Assembly: GCA_045603485.1 (NCBI GenBank)
Contig: JAZUMF010000019.1
Span: 1-5,934 of the forward strand
DNA length: 5,934 nt
Direction of reading: 5' to 3'
Origin: RGIG5952 sp045603485
GTDB taxonomy: Bacteria; Verrucomicrobiota; Kiritimatiellia; RFP12; JAAYLN01
The notes beneath the pieces are model-generated. The model did not search any database and was not told where the DNA came from. It worked only from the letters and a program-made list of their open reading frames with translations. Shown piece after piece: positions 1 through 5,934 of the stretch (positions are counted from its first letter, which is position 1; every line of letters begins with the position of its first letter). The translations under genes were made by a program, and so were the position numbers.

Positions 1-1
1 C

Positions 2-706
2 AAAGACAGATGGATAATGTACCGCCACGGCAACCATTTGAAACGACTTGAAGAAGAGCAGATGATGCTCAAACGCCGCATGGGCGATATCACTCCATTT
101 ATACAAAACCTCAAGCAGCGCTTCTCAATCTGGTATCACGCTCACAATCCCAATACAGGCTCCATGTGGGAAGGCCGCTTCTATAGCACCCTCCTAGAAG
201 GCACTGCCCATACTCTTTCAACCGTATCTGCCTACATTGACTTAAATCCCGTCCGAGCCGGCATAGTAGACGACCCCAAAGACTACAAATGGTCAGGCTA
301 CGCCTCAGCCCTACGCGGCAACTCCAATGCAATGCACGGCATAGCGCGCATCTACAATCCGGACGCAAAAGTCTCAGACTTCAAAAAATACATAGAAACC
401 TACCGTCAAAAGCTCTACCTAAGCGGCACAGATGTATTCCCAGCCGAAAAGATACAAGAGATAATCGATAAAAAAGGCGAGCTGCCACTGCAAATTCTTT
501 TACGCTGCAAAGTCCGCCACTTCACCTGTGGAGCAATCTTCGGCTCAAAAGACTTTGTCGATGACCAAGTGGCAAAACATAAATATGCCTTCAGCCGCGG
601 TAGAAAAACAGGCGCAAGAGGCATAGGACTATGTAAAAACTGGGATGGCATAAAGCTCTATTCAGCAAGAGACCTCCAAAAATCCCCAGTTTCATTCCAA
701 GGCTAA
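2..706 (+). CDS. REP-associated tyrosine transposase (RAYT / Y1_Tnp family), C-terminal part
   Basis: The reading frame is open to the left edge, with codons K-D-R-W-I before the first Met at 17, so the start and the HUH metal-binding motif lie outside the window. Numbering from Met17, visible family signatures are the helix 'FIQNLKQRFSIWYH' (residues 28-41), 'GSMWEGRFYS' (48-57), 'AYIDLNPVRAG' (72-82) and 'DDPKDYKWSGYA' (85-96). These are typical of the Y1 single-strand transposases that act on REP-like palindromes. Tyr73 before NPVRAG is the likely nucleophile by family analogy. A tail of about 130 residues follows, including 'RHFTCGAIFGSKDFV' (168-182) and 'GRKTGAR' (195-201), a C-terminal extension I associate with PVC-group versions. 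Codons favour C in the third position, unlike the T/G-ending codons of the downstream operon, which suggests a separate origin. No frameshift is seen in the visible part. Family call is strong; activity is unknown. Confidence 0.88.
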   Translation, partial: KDRWIMYRHGNHLKRLEEEQMMLKRRMGDITPFIQNLKQRFSIWYHAHNPNTGSMWEGRFYSTLLEGTAHTLSTVSAYIDLNPVRAGIVDDPKDYKWSGYASALRGNSNAMHGIARIYNPDAKVSDFKKYIETYRQKLYLSGTDVFPAEKIQEIIDKKGELPLQILLRCKVRHFTCGAIFGSKDFVDDQVAKHKYAFSRGRKTGARGIGLCKNWDGIKLYSARDLQKSPVSFQG

Positions 707-730
707 GAAAAAATCCCGACAAAATACCAT

Positions 731-768
731 CACCTTCAACGGAGCGTATCGCCCCGAATGGGGAGGTG
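731..768. repeat. Interrupted hairpin 25 bp after the transposase stop
   Basis: CACCT at 731-735 can pair with AGGTG at 764-768, and directly inside the right arm CCCC (752-755) pairs with GGGG (760-763) around a GAAT loop. The left side has a 16-base bulge between the two arms. Y1 transposases recognise imperfect subterminal or REP-like hairpins, so this could be the right-end structure of the transposase element. The pairing is short and could be chance. Confidence 0.3.
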
Positions 769-873
769 TATCTAAAAATCTCGCCAAAGACCTTTTTTAA
801 GGCTATGGATGCGACTACAGACGCAAAAATGTGCAAATTTTGCCAGTATCCAATACCAACTTCCAATATTAGT

Positions 874-883
874 GGGGTCAGAG
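874..883 (+). other. GGGGTCAGAG motif, possible right boundary of the RAYT element
   Basis: GGGGTCAGAG is a sequence I associate with the flanks of RAYT/DUF1568-type transposase genes in many genomes. Here it lies 168 bp after the transposase stop. A 6-bp direct repeat TATTAG brackets it at 867-872 and 890-895. The link to the transposase rests on remembered context, not on an alignment. Confidence 0.35.
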
Positions 884-934
884 GAGATGTATTAGCTTTG
901 CAGTTTAAGAATATTTGATGTTGTTTTATGAAAT

Positions 935-1039
935 GAGAGTATAGATTGAGATATTTCTTAGCATGAAATTTAATTTTGGGCTCAATATAGAAAGTTTACG
1001 GCAAGATGTCAAGTGTAATAGTCTGTCTCTTATAAGCCG
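935..1039. repeat. Tandem repeat unit, copy A (period 125 bp)
   Basis: This 105-bp segment aligns without gaps to 1060-1164; by hand count about 74 of 105 positions match. The best-conserved block is GATGTCAAGTGTAATAG (1005-1021), identical in both copies. With one single-base gap the similarity extends left to about 922 (TGTTTTATGAA versus TGTTTTAGGAA). The unit contains a minus-strand promoter-like pair. It is not CRISPR: two copies only, long and diverged. Confidence 0.8.
984..1012 (-). promoter_or_regulatory. Sigma-70-like promoter in repeat copy A, reading leftward
   Basis: On the minus strand the -35 is TTGACA (plus strand 1007-1012), the spacer is 17 bp (990-1006), and the -10 is TATATT (984-989). 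This is 11 of 12 consensus bases at ideal spacing. Transcription would begin near 977 and run into the intergenic region and antisense to the 3' end of the transposase. No gene is recognised downstream on that strand. Confidence 0.6.
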
Positions 1040-1059
1040 AAATAGTGTTTTAGGAATTT

Positions 1060-1164
1060 GAGATTATAGATTGGTACAATTTTGAGTAGGAAGTTAAATC
1101 TTGGGTTGAGTATAGCAAGGTGTGGGTGGGATGTCAAGTGTAATAGCCTGACACCTTAGGGCCG
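1060..1164. repeat. Tandem repeat unit, copy B (period 125 bp)
   Basis: This is the second copy of the unit at 935-1039. The 17-base identical block lies at 1130-1146. Unlike copy A, the block here forms an inverted repeat TGTCA (1132-1136) / TGACA (1149-1153) and continues into CCTGACACC (1147-1155), which resembles motifs I associate with RAYT-element flanks. The copy ends about 37 bp before the start codon of the operon. Confidence 0.8.
1109..1137 (-). promoter_or_regulatory. Sigma-70-like promoter in repeat copy B, reading leftward
   Basis: On the minus strand the -35 is TTGACA (1132-1137), the spacer is 17 bp (1115-1131), and the -10 is TATACT (1109-1114), again 11 of 12 consensus bases. 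The boxes and spacer length match those of copy A, although the spacer sequence has diverged (about 9 of 17 identical). That pattern fits retained promoter function. The predicted start is near 1102. Confidence 0.6.
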
Positions 1165-1184
1165 TTTTATTTAGTTGCTTATTT

Positions 1185-1193
1185 TGGTATAAT
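1185..1193 (+). promoter_or_regulatory. Extended -10 promoter of the PHP-EEP-MATE operon
   Basis: TGGTATAAT is a consensus -10 hexamer (TATAAT, 1188-1193) preceded by the extended TGn element. No good -35 is seen at the usual distance (TTTTAT at 1165-1170), which is normal for extended -10 promoters. The ATG of the first gene is at 1202, so a start 7-9 bases after the -10 would give a leaderless or nearly leaderless mRNA. Confidence 0.5.
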
Positions 1194-1201
1194 AAAACAT
1201 T

Positions 1202-2608
1202 ATGGCTATTAAACAAGAACAGTTCAATTTTGATATTTTTCCCAAGGTTGTACCTCAGGATAAACAGGTGACGATTACGATTCGTCCGTTGGGTGACCAT
1301 GTTGCATTTTCAAAGGATTTGCAATATCGAATTAGGATATTCCCTATGGCAGAGGGGTTGCATGAGGGAATTTCCGATATGTGGCGTCCTAATGACTTCC
1401 ACTATTTTGTTAAGGTCGATGATGACGGGTGTATTAGATTTAATCATACATTTGTCGGTGAGCAGTCTAATTTGGTTAGGTTGTCGATTGATGATGGCTC
1501 TCTTGTCGGCAAGAAGGTTTATGAGGATAATGTCTTTTCGTTGGCACCGGATTTGGTGGGTCTTTATCCATTCCGTGGTGACCTGCATATGCACAGCTGT
1601 CGCTCGGATGGTAGAGAGAGTCCTGTTGTTGTCGCCGCAAACTATCATAGCACGGGCTACGACTTTATGGCATTGACTGATCACGGTCGCTACCATTCGT
1701 CACTTGAGCTTCAGCGTTACTGCAGCAAGCTTCCGTTGGAATTTACCGTTGTTACCGGTGAGGAGATTCATTTGCCCGGTAATTGTGTGCACATTGTGAA
1801 CTTTGGCTCTAAGTATAGTGTCAATGGTTTGGTGCGAGAGCTTCCGCAAGTTCAGGAAAAGGGTGAGGATGTTTCCTGGCGCGCTTTGATTCCCGATCCG
1901 CCTCCTGTCATCTCAACTGAGGAGTATAAGGCTGAGGTTAATGCCCTTATTCCCGAACTTAATCTTCCAGAGGCTGAAATCGGTGACGCGAAGTTTAGGT
2001 ATGCCGCCTGTGTTTGGGCGTATCGTCATATCCAGCGTGGCGGCGGCATTGCTATCTATGCTCATCCATATTGGAATGTTGGCGTTTGGCAGCTGCCTGA
2101 GTCTTTCACTCGAGTGATGCTTGAGCGTCATGAGTTTGACGCATTTGAAGTTCTTGGCGGCGGCTCTGCCGAGAAGGATTTCCAGCAGAATCAGCTTCAG
2201 TCGTCAATGTATTATGCAATGCGCGCAAAGGGTGTTAAGTTTGCTGTGGTTGGAAGCACCGATAGCCATGGCAGCACTTTCTTGAATCCCGCTTCGCGCG
2301 TCGCGAGTACATTGATTTTTGCAAGGGAGAATACTCAAGAGTCGCTTATTGAAGGAATCCGTAAGCAGAATACAATTGCTGTTGATACCTTTAGCGGCCA
2401 TTATCGTTTTGTCGGTGAATATCGCTTGATGCGTTATGCGGTATTCCTGATGGAGAATTTCTTCCCGCTTCACGATGAGCTTTGCTTTGAGGCCGGTCGG
2501 GCACTTAAGGAGTATGCGACTAGCGGCAGCGAGCGCGCTTTGGCGATCCTTGAGTGTCTTAACGGACGCCTTGCAGAGCAGAAGAAAAAGTATTTTTACT
2601 TTGATTAA
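1202..2608 (+). CDS. PHP-domain metal-dependent phosphoesterase
   Basis: This is a predicted cytoplasmic hydrolase of 468 aa with no signal peptide. The first ~120 residues look like a beta-rich accessory domain. The PHP core follows with its metal-site motifs intact: DLHMHSCRSDG (127-137), TDH (159-161), TGEE (185-188), H197 in VHIVNFG, AHP with H288, and STDSHG (352-357). This is the standard order for a trinuclear metal site that hydrolyses phosphoester bonds. The arrangement resembles CehA/McbA-like stand-alone PHP hydrolases rather than polymerase PHP domains or histidinol phosphatase. About 90 residues between H197 and H288 form an insertion of unknown role. The last ~70 residues are helical and unassigned. 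The start is fixed by an in-frame stop at 1193-1195; no Shine-Dalgarno is visible. It is the first gene of the presumed operon, 20 bp before the nuclease-like gene. The substrate cannot be told from sequence. Confidence 0.9.
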   Translation: MAIKQEQFNFDIFPKVVPQDKQVTITIRPLGDHVAFSKDLQYRIRIFPMAEGLHEGISDMWRPNDFHYFVKVDDDGCIRFNHTFVGEQSNLVRLSIDDGSLVGKKVYEDNVFSLAPDLVGLYPFRGDLHMHSCRSDGRESPVVVAANYHSTGYDFMALTDHGRYHSSLELQRYCSKLPLEFTVVTGEEIHLPGNCVHIVNFGSKYSVNGLVRELPQVQEKGEDVSWRALIPDPPPVISTEEYKAEVNALIPELNLPEAEIGDAKFRYAACVWAYRHIQRGGGIAIYAHPYWNVGVWQLPESFTRVMLERHEFDAFEVLGGGSAEKDFQQNQLQSSMYYAMRAKGVKFAVVGSTDSHGSTFLNPASRVASTLIFARENTQESLIEGIRKQNTIAVDTFSGHYRFVGEYRLMRYAVFLMENFFPLHDELCFEAGRALKEYATSGSERALAILECLNGRLAEQKKKYFYFD

Positions 2609-2628
2609 CTTTTTTAAGTTTAGGTAAG

Positions 2629-3681
2629 ATGACTATGGCAAGGAGAATTGTTCTTTTTTTGAATGTTCTCTTTGCCTTTTTCTTTTTGGCTACAGGGACT
2701 TCCGTTGCCTTTGGAGATTCCCTCGTTGTTGCACAATGGAATCTTCAAAATCTTTACGATCCTGATGATGACCCGAAAACGAAGGGTGATGATAGCTACA
2801 CTTCATCGGGATGGACTAGATGGACTTTTGGTAGGTATCGGATGAAGCTTACAAATGTTGCTGATGTTGTCAGCAACATGAAGCCTGATATCATTTGTCT
2901 TGAGGAGATTGAGAATCGCCGCGTGTTGACGGATTTGCAGGAGATTCTTGCAAATGTCTTCAAATGGGAGATGAAGGAAATCGTGCATCGCGATTCTACC
3001 GATCCTAGGGCGATCTATAATGCTATTCTTTCGCGCTATAAGCCGACTAATGTTAAGTGGATCAAGGCGCCCGGGTCGCGTCCGTCTGTCTTTGCCCATT
3101 TTGAGATAATGGGGGCTCCGATCGTTATTGTTGCCAACCATTGGAAATCGCGTTCGGGCAATGCTAAGATTTCAGAGGCGAAGCGAGAGGTGATTGCCGA
3201 CAGGGTGCGCGATGAATATCGGAAGCGTTTGGCGAAGGAACCATCGCTTGCAATAATTGTCACTGGCGACTTTAACGATTCTTTTGATGACAGGGTGCCG
3301 CTTGAGTGTGGCCCGTTTTCAACAAATATGGTTTCTGTTCTTGAAAAGGGCGATTCGCTTTTTTGTCTGTCGGCACTTCTGCCTGAGGATAAACGGGGAA
3401 CATTTTTCTATTCGCAATCGCGTAGTTGGTTTTCCTTTGATACGATGAATGTGTCGCGCGGTTTGTTGCCTATGGGTGAGCCGTCATCGCCGTGGGTCGT
3501 TGATTTTGGCTCTTACCAGGTTTATGTTGAGGATAGGATGCGGTATGGAGACTTTGGCGCGCCGTACGCTTTTCGCCGCGTAGGTACTAAGCAGGGACAT
3601 CGTTTTGAATATGGTTATTCGGATCATTTTCCTTTGCTTGTCAAGGTAAAGCTTCGTAAGTCTAAAGCAAAATCCAATTAG
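2629..3681 (+). CDS. Exported endonuclease/exonuclease/phosphatase (EEP) family protein
   Basis: This is a 350-aa hydrolase of the DNase I-like fold. An N-terminal signal peptide is visible: basic ARR, a hydrophobic stretch at 7-22, and a likely cleavage site VAFG|D after residue 29. The mature protein would therefore act in the periplasm or outside the cell. EEP motifs follow in order: QWNLQN (N38), LEEIEN (E92/E93), a core strand NAILSRY (131-137), VANHWKSR (H171), TGDFND (D214, N216) and YSDHFPL (D332, H333). All expected metal-binding and catalytic residues are present. Members cleave DNA, RNA, phosphoinositides or other phosphodiesters, so the substrate is open. The start may be ATG 2629 or ATG 2635; AGG at 2622-2624 is the only weak ribosome-binding hint and lies 4 or 10 bases away. 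The gene follows the PHP gene by 20 bp and precedes the MATE gene by 32 bp, suggesting co-transcription. Confidence 0.9.
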   Translation: MTMARRIVLFLNVLFAFFFLATGTSVAFGDSLVVAQWNLQNLYDPDDDPKTKGDDSYTSSGWTRWTFGRYRMKLTNVADVVSNMKPDIICLEEIENRRVLTDLQEILANVFKWEMKEIVHRDSTDPRAIYNAILSRYKPTNVKWIKAPGSRPSVFAHFEIMGAPIVIVANHWKSRSGNAKISEAKREVIADRVRDEYRKRLAKEPSLAIIVTGDFNDSFDDRVPLECGPFSTNMVSVLEKGDSLFCLSALLPEDKRGTFFYSQSRSWFSFDTMNVSRGLLPMGEPSSPWVVDFGSYQVYVEDRMRYGDFGAPYAFRRVGTKQGHRFEYGYSDHFPLLVKVKLRKSKAKSN

Positions 3682-3713
3682 TTTGTACAATTCAATTTTT
3701 GGCGTTGGTTGAA

Positions 3714-5159
3714 ATGAGTAATAAATACAATAAGTTAGATGAAATGGGCGGCGGAAAGCTTTTGCCGCTTATCTTGCGTTATGCCTGGCCTGCGGTCGTC
3801 ACGATGACGATGAACCAGTTGTACAATGTCATTGACAGAATGTACATCGGGCAGGGCTGTGGAGCCGACGCGATAGCAGGCTTGGCGTTGACATTCCCTA
3901 TTATGGGGGCTTTGGGAGCTATTGGCGTACTTATAGGAATGGGGTCGTCAACGATTCTTTCGATAAATCTGGGAGCATCCCGTATGCATGATGCTGAGAG
4001 GGCTTTGGGGCAATGTGTCGCCATGAAGCTTCTTTTTGGCTTGATATTTCCACCGTTGATGTATTTCTTTGGCTTTAGACCTATTATTGAGCTTATGGCT
4101 GGCGATGGTGCAACGCCGTCAACTTTAGACTATGCTCACCGCTATCTTTCAATAATAATATTCTTCAACATTTTTGCACACCTCGGCTTTGGTCTTTCGG
4201 CAACGATGCGCGCAGAGGGGTCGCCGAGGCAATCGATGTACTGCATGATGATTGGGTGTATTACAAATTTGATTGTAGACCCATTCTTCATATTTGATAA
4301 AATCCCGCTTGATTTTATTTCGGATGGCGCATATCTGCCCGGTTTGGGCAAAGGTGTGGAGGGTGCTGCATGGGCAACCAATATTGCCATGATGGCGACA
4401 TGTGCATCTGCACTTTATTATTACCTTTCGAAAAAATCGGTAGTCCGTCTGCGGGCATCGTGCATCCGCATTTACAAGGATATTGCACCAAAGGCTCTAT
4501 CGATTGGGCTTTCTCCATGTCTTATGCAAATTATGGCGGCGATTATTGGCTTTTCAATGAATTATGCCTTTGCCAAATGGTCTGAAACTCCAGAAGCGGG
4601 AACAATTCAAATCAGTGCCTTTGGAATTGTGAATACGGTAATGTTCCTTTTCTTTATTCCTACTCACGGCGTTCAACAGGGGCTTGCGCCGATAATTGGC
4701 TACAACTGGGGTGCGGAGAGTTATGGGCGTGTCCGCAAGGCATTGGTGCTAGGCTTAAAGCTGACTGCGCTTACTTGTGTCATTTCTTGCCTTGGTATGG
4801 AATTGTTTGCTAAGGCCTTTGCGAGGGCTTTTGCCAGAGAGCCCGATGTCGTCAGTGCGTCTGCTTATGCGATACGCATTGCAAATTGCATGATTTGGAC
4901 AATCTTTGTCAATGTGTCAGCCACAACCTATTTCCAAGCTGTAGGAAAGCCGCGCGTAGCGATTATGCTCTCGCTTTTAAGGCAATGCTTCTGCTTGCTT
5001 CCAATTGTTTGGATTTTGCCTTACTTTATGACAAACCACATACTTGGCGTCTGGCTTGCAATGCCGATTTCTGATGTAGTTGCTCAACTGGCGACAATAC
5101 CACCGCTCTTAAAGGAATACAAGTTTCTTGTGAAAAAGCAGATGAGAATTACCGTATGA
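3714..5159 (+). CDS. MATE family efflux transporter (MepA-like)
   Basis: This is an inner-membrane antiporter of 481 aa, close to the usual MATE length, with hydrophobic segments throughout consistent with about 12 helices. Such proteins export drugs or cationic metabolites in exchange for Na+ or H+. Family features include 'MNQLYNVIDRMYIGQG' (residues 33-48), 'AGLALTFPI' soon after, 'GMGSSTILSINLGA', the mid-protein 'ISAFGIVNTVMFLFFIP' and 'GVQQGLAPIIGYNWGAES'. The last is a MATE repeat-2 signature typical of the MepA-like branch. I chose ATG 3714 over an in-frame TTG at 3699; both lack a clear Shine-Dalgarno. The gene starts 32 bp after the EEP gene on the same strand. Its 3' end overlaps the convergent LamG-like gene by 11 bp, leaving no room for an intergenic terminator. 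The substrate is unknown; the link to the two hydrolases is inferred from position only. Confidence 0.92.
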   Translation: MSNKYNKLDEMGGGKLLPLILRYAWPAVVTMTMNQLYNVIDRMYIGQGCGADAIAGLALTFPIMGALGAIGVLIGMGSSTILSINLGASRMHDAERALGQCVAMKLLFGLIFPPLMYFFGFRPIIELMAGDGATPSTLDYAHRYLSIIIFFNIFAHLGFGLSATMRAEGSPRQSMYCMMIGCITNLIVDPFFIFDKIPLDFISDGAYLPGLGKGVEGAAWATNIAMMATCASALYYYLSKKSVVRLRASCIRIYKDIAPKALSIGLSPCLMQIMAAIIGFSMNYAFAKWSETPEAGTIQISAFGIVNTVMFLFFIPTHGVQQGLAPIIGYNWGAESYGRVRKALVLGLKLTALTCVISCLGMELFAKAFARAFAREPDVVSASAYAIRIANCMIWTIFVNVSATTYFQAVGKPRVAIMLSLLRQCFCLLPIVWILPYFMTNHILGVWLAMPISDVVAQLATIPPLLKEYKFLVKKQMRITV

Positions 5160-5934
5160 TGAATTGAAGTGGGGAAGGGCGGCGCACAGCAGGTGCTGCG
5201 GTGACGAATTTTGCATTGCTTACGGAATCGTATTCTGCCTTAATCCAATCGTCGGATGCCGCAATGTTATGAATGCGTATTTCATCGGTATATCCTTCTT
5301 CACCGCCAATTGAATATGTAAGAGAAGTCATATAGTTTATATATTTAACCTGAGTTGTTGTTCTGGTTTGTTGCCAGACACCATTTATGTAATAGTCCCA
5401 TTTTGATTTATTGGAAACTCTTACAGACCAGTGAAACCATCCTGTATGAACATAGTTAGTTCCAAGCTGCATTTCGCCGCCAGCTCCAAACCTTGAATAA
5501 AGCTTTTTGCTTTTAATATATAACTGCCATTTATAAGAGGCGCTTCCCGTCGGGTTTATAATAAAAACCTGGCGCGCGTTGTTGGCGGTATTTCCCCTCC
5601 AATAACTCCAGCCGGACAACACAAACCCCGTATTTACAAGACCATTATTTACAAGATGCGGTGTTGTAAAGAGATCTATTGAGCCTGAACTTGATAATGA
5701 AGCAAGAAAAGCATTACCAACCACTCCGTTATCAACCCTAGAAATGCTCGCATTATTGTAGAGTGCCAAATCAAAATTTCCGGCAGAATTAGCCTGATAA
5801 TTGGTTGCGACCGGATTGTAAGGCGAATTGAAATGCCATGCGCCAAGGTATTTTGCATTTGTCCATATTGATGTTGAATTTGAATCATCCGGCAAAATAC
5901 TATGCTTCCAATTCATCGTGAAGGTTGTCGGGCT
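5149..5934 (-). CDS. LamG-like (concanavalin A-like lectin/glucanase) protein, C-terminal part
   Basis: The frame is open to the right edge, with codons S-P-T-T-F-T before the first Met at 5916, so this is the C-terminal part of a larger protein. The visible region has 'YLGAWHFNSPYN' near its start, like DUF2341/LamG proteins ('yvGVWHl'), then a beta-sandwich pattern with 'GWFHWSVRVSNKSKWDYYI' and 'NGVWQQT', 'YSIGGEEGYTDEIRIHN', and the tail 'AASDDWIKAEYDSVSNAKF'. This is a typical Laminin_G_3-type jelly roll used for binding carbohydrates or in cell-surface adhesion. No C-terminal anchor (PEP-CTERM, LPXTG or T9SS-like domain) is seen; it ends soon after in 'SPLQFIIR'. It probably belongs to a secreted or surface protein, but the signal peptide would lie outside the window. 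It overlaps the MATE gene tail-to-tail and is not part of that operon. Confidence 0.8.
   Translation of the reverse strand, partial: SPTTFTMNWKHSILPDDSNSTSIWTNAKYLGAWHFNSPYNPVATNYQANSAGNFDLALYNNASISRVDNGVVGNAFLASLSSSGSIDLFTTPHLVNNGLVNTGFVLSGWSYWRGNTANNARQVFIINPTGSASYKWQLYIKSKKLYSRFGAGGEMQLGTNYVHTGWFHWSVRVSNKSKWDYYINGVWQQTRTTTQVKYINYMTSLTYSIGGEEGYTDEIRIHNIAASDDWIKAEYDSVSNAKFVTAAPAVRRPSPLQFIIR

Larger units (their letters stand above)
707..1201. other. 495-bp intergenic region without a convincing gene
   Basis: There is no credible protein gene on either strand. The only longish frame (minus strand, 866 down to 591) starts at TTG and lies mostly antisense to the transposase. The region divides into a moderately GC hairpin-bearing part (707-890) next to the transposase, and an AT-rich part (about 890-1201) with two tandem diverged repeats, minus-strand promoter-like sites and the promoter of the downstream operon. 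No tRNA, rRNA or CRISPR pattern was found. Confidence 0.7.

Noticed and set aside
591..866. Minus-strand 91-aa frame after the repeat promoters
   Set aside because: It starts at TTG without a ribosome-binding site, half of it is antisense to the transposase, and the protein has no recognisable domain. It was kept only as a possible transcript region.
935..1164. CRISPR array or iteron origin
   Set aside because: Only two long diverged copies, no short identical repeats with unique spacers, and no cas or rep gene in view.
1310..1696. 128-aa minus-strand frame within the PHP gene
   Set aside because: Antisense to the strongly supported PHP catalytic core, with no family features of its own.
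2607..2620. AACTT-TTTT-AAGTT inverted repeat between the PHP and EEP genes as a terminator
   Set aside because: The stem is five AT-rich pairs, with no GC stem and no following T-tract; it is too weak to split the operon.
1202..3681. PHP plus EEP nuclease as an anti-phage defence pair
   Set aside because: The EEP protein has a clear signal peptide and would leave the cytoplasm, the third gene is a transporter, and no sensor or ATPase partner is present.
3699..3713. TTG start five codons upstream for the MATE gene
   Set aside because: ATG 3714 is the commoner start codon, the extra residues (MALVE) add nothing to the fold, and neither start has a better ribosome-binding site.
5187..5198. CAGC-AGGT-GCTG hairpin as a terminator for the MATE gene
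   Set aside because: Short stem, no T-tract on either strand, and it lies inside the LamG coding region.

Overview
The window looks like bacterial chromosome from a member of the PVC group, with a Kiritimatiellota, Lentisphaerota or Verrucomicrobiota relative as the best guess. The clues are a RAYT/Y1-type transposase with the long C-terminal tail I associate with those phyla, a LamG-like (concanavalin A-like) surface protein ending in a 'DWIKAEYDSV' type tail, moderate GC content, and start codons without clear Shine-Dalgarno sequences. This is an impression from protein style; no marker gene is present.

Layout. (1) Positions 2-706 (+) hold the C-terminal part of a REP-associated tyrosine transposase whose N-terminus, with the HUH motif, lies before the window. 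(2) Positions 707-1201 contain no convincing gene but are not empty. They hold a hairpin-forming stretch just after the transposase, a GGGGTCAGAG motif of the kind found near RAYT elements, and two tandem, diverged copies of a ~105-bp unit spaced 125 bp apart. Each copy carries a near-perfect sigma-70 promoter (TTGACA, 17-bp spacer, TATATT or TATACT) on the minus strand. An extended -10 box on the plus strand directly abuts the next start codon. (3) Positions 1202-5159 (+) hold three closely spaced genes, probably one operon: a PHP-domain metallophosphoesterase, a signal-peptide-bearing endonuclease/exonuclease/phosphatase (EEP) family protein, and a MATE-family multidrug/cation antiporter. 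(4) Positions 5149-5934 (-) hold the C-terminal part of a LamG-like protein. It converges on the MATE gene, overlaps it by 11 bp, and runs off the right edge.

How the genes work together is not certain. Both hydrolases keep complete metal-site motifs, one predicted to be cytoplasmic and one exported, and the transporter is a membrane protein. A shared pathway, such as handling of a phosphorylated or nucleotide-like compound with export, is possible but is inference only. The most unusual signal is the tandem promoter-bearing repeat between the transposase and the operon. It points leftward, away from the operon and into the 3' end of the transposase, with no recognisable gene downstream.
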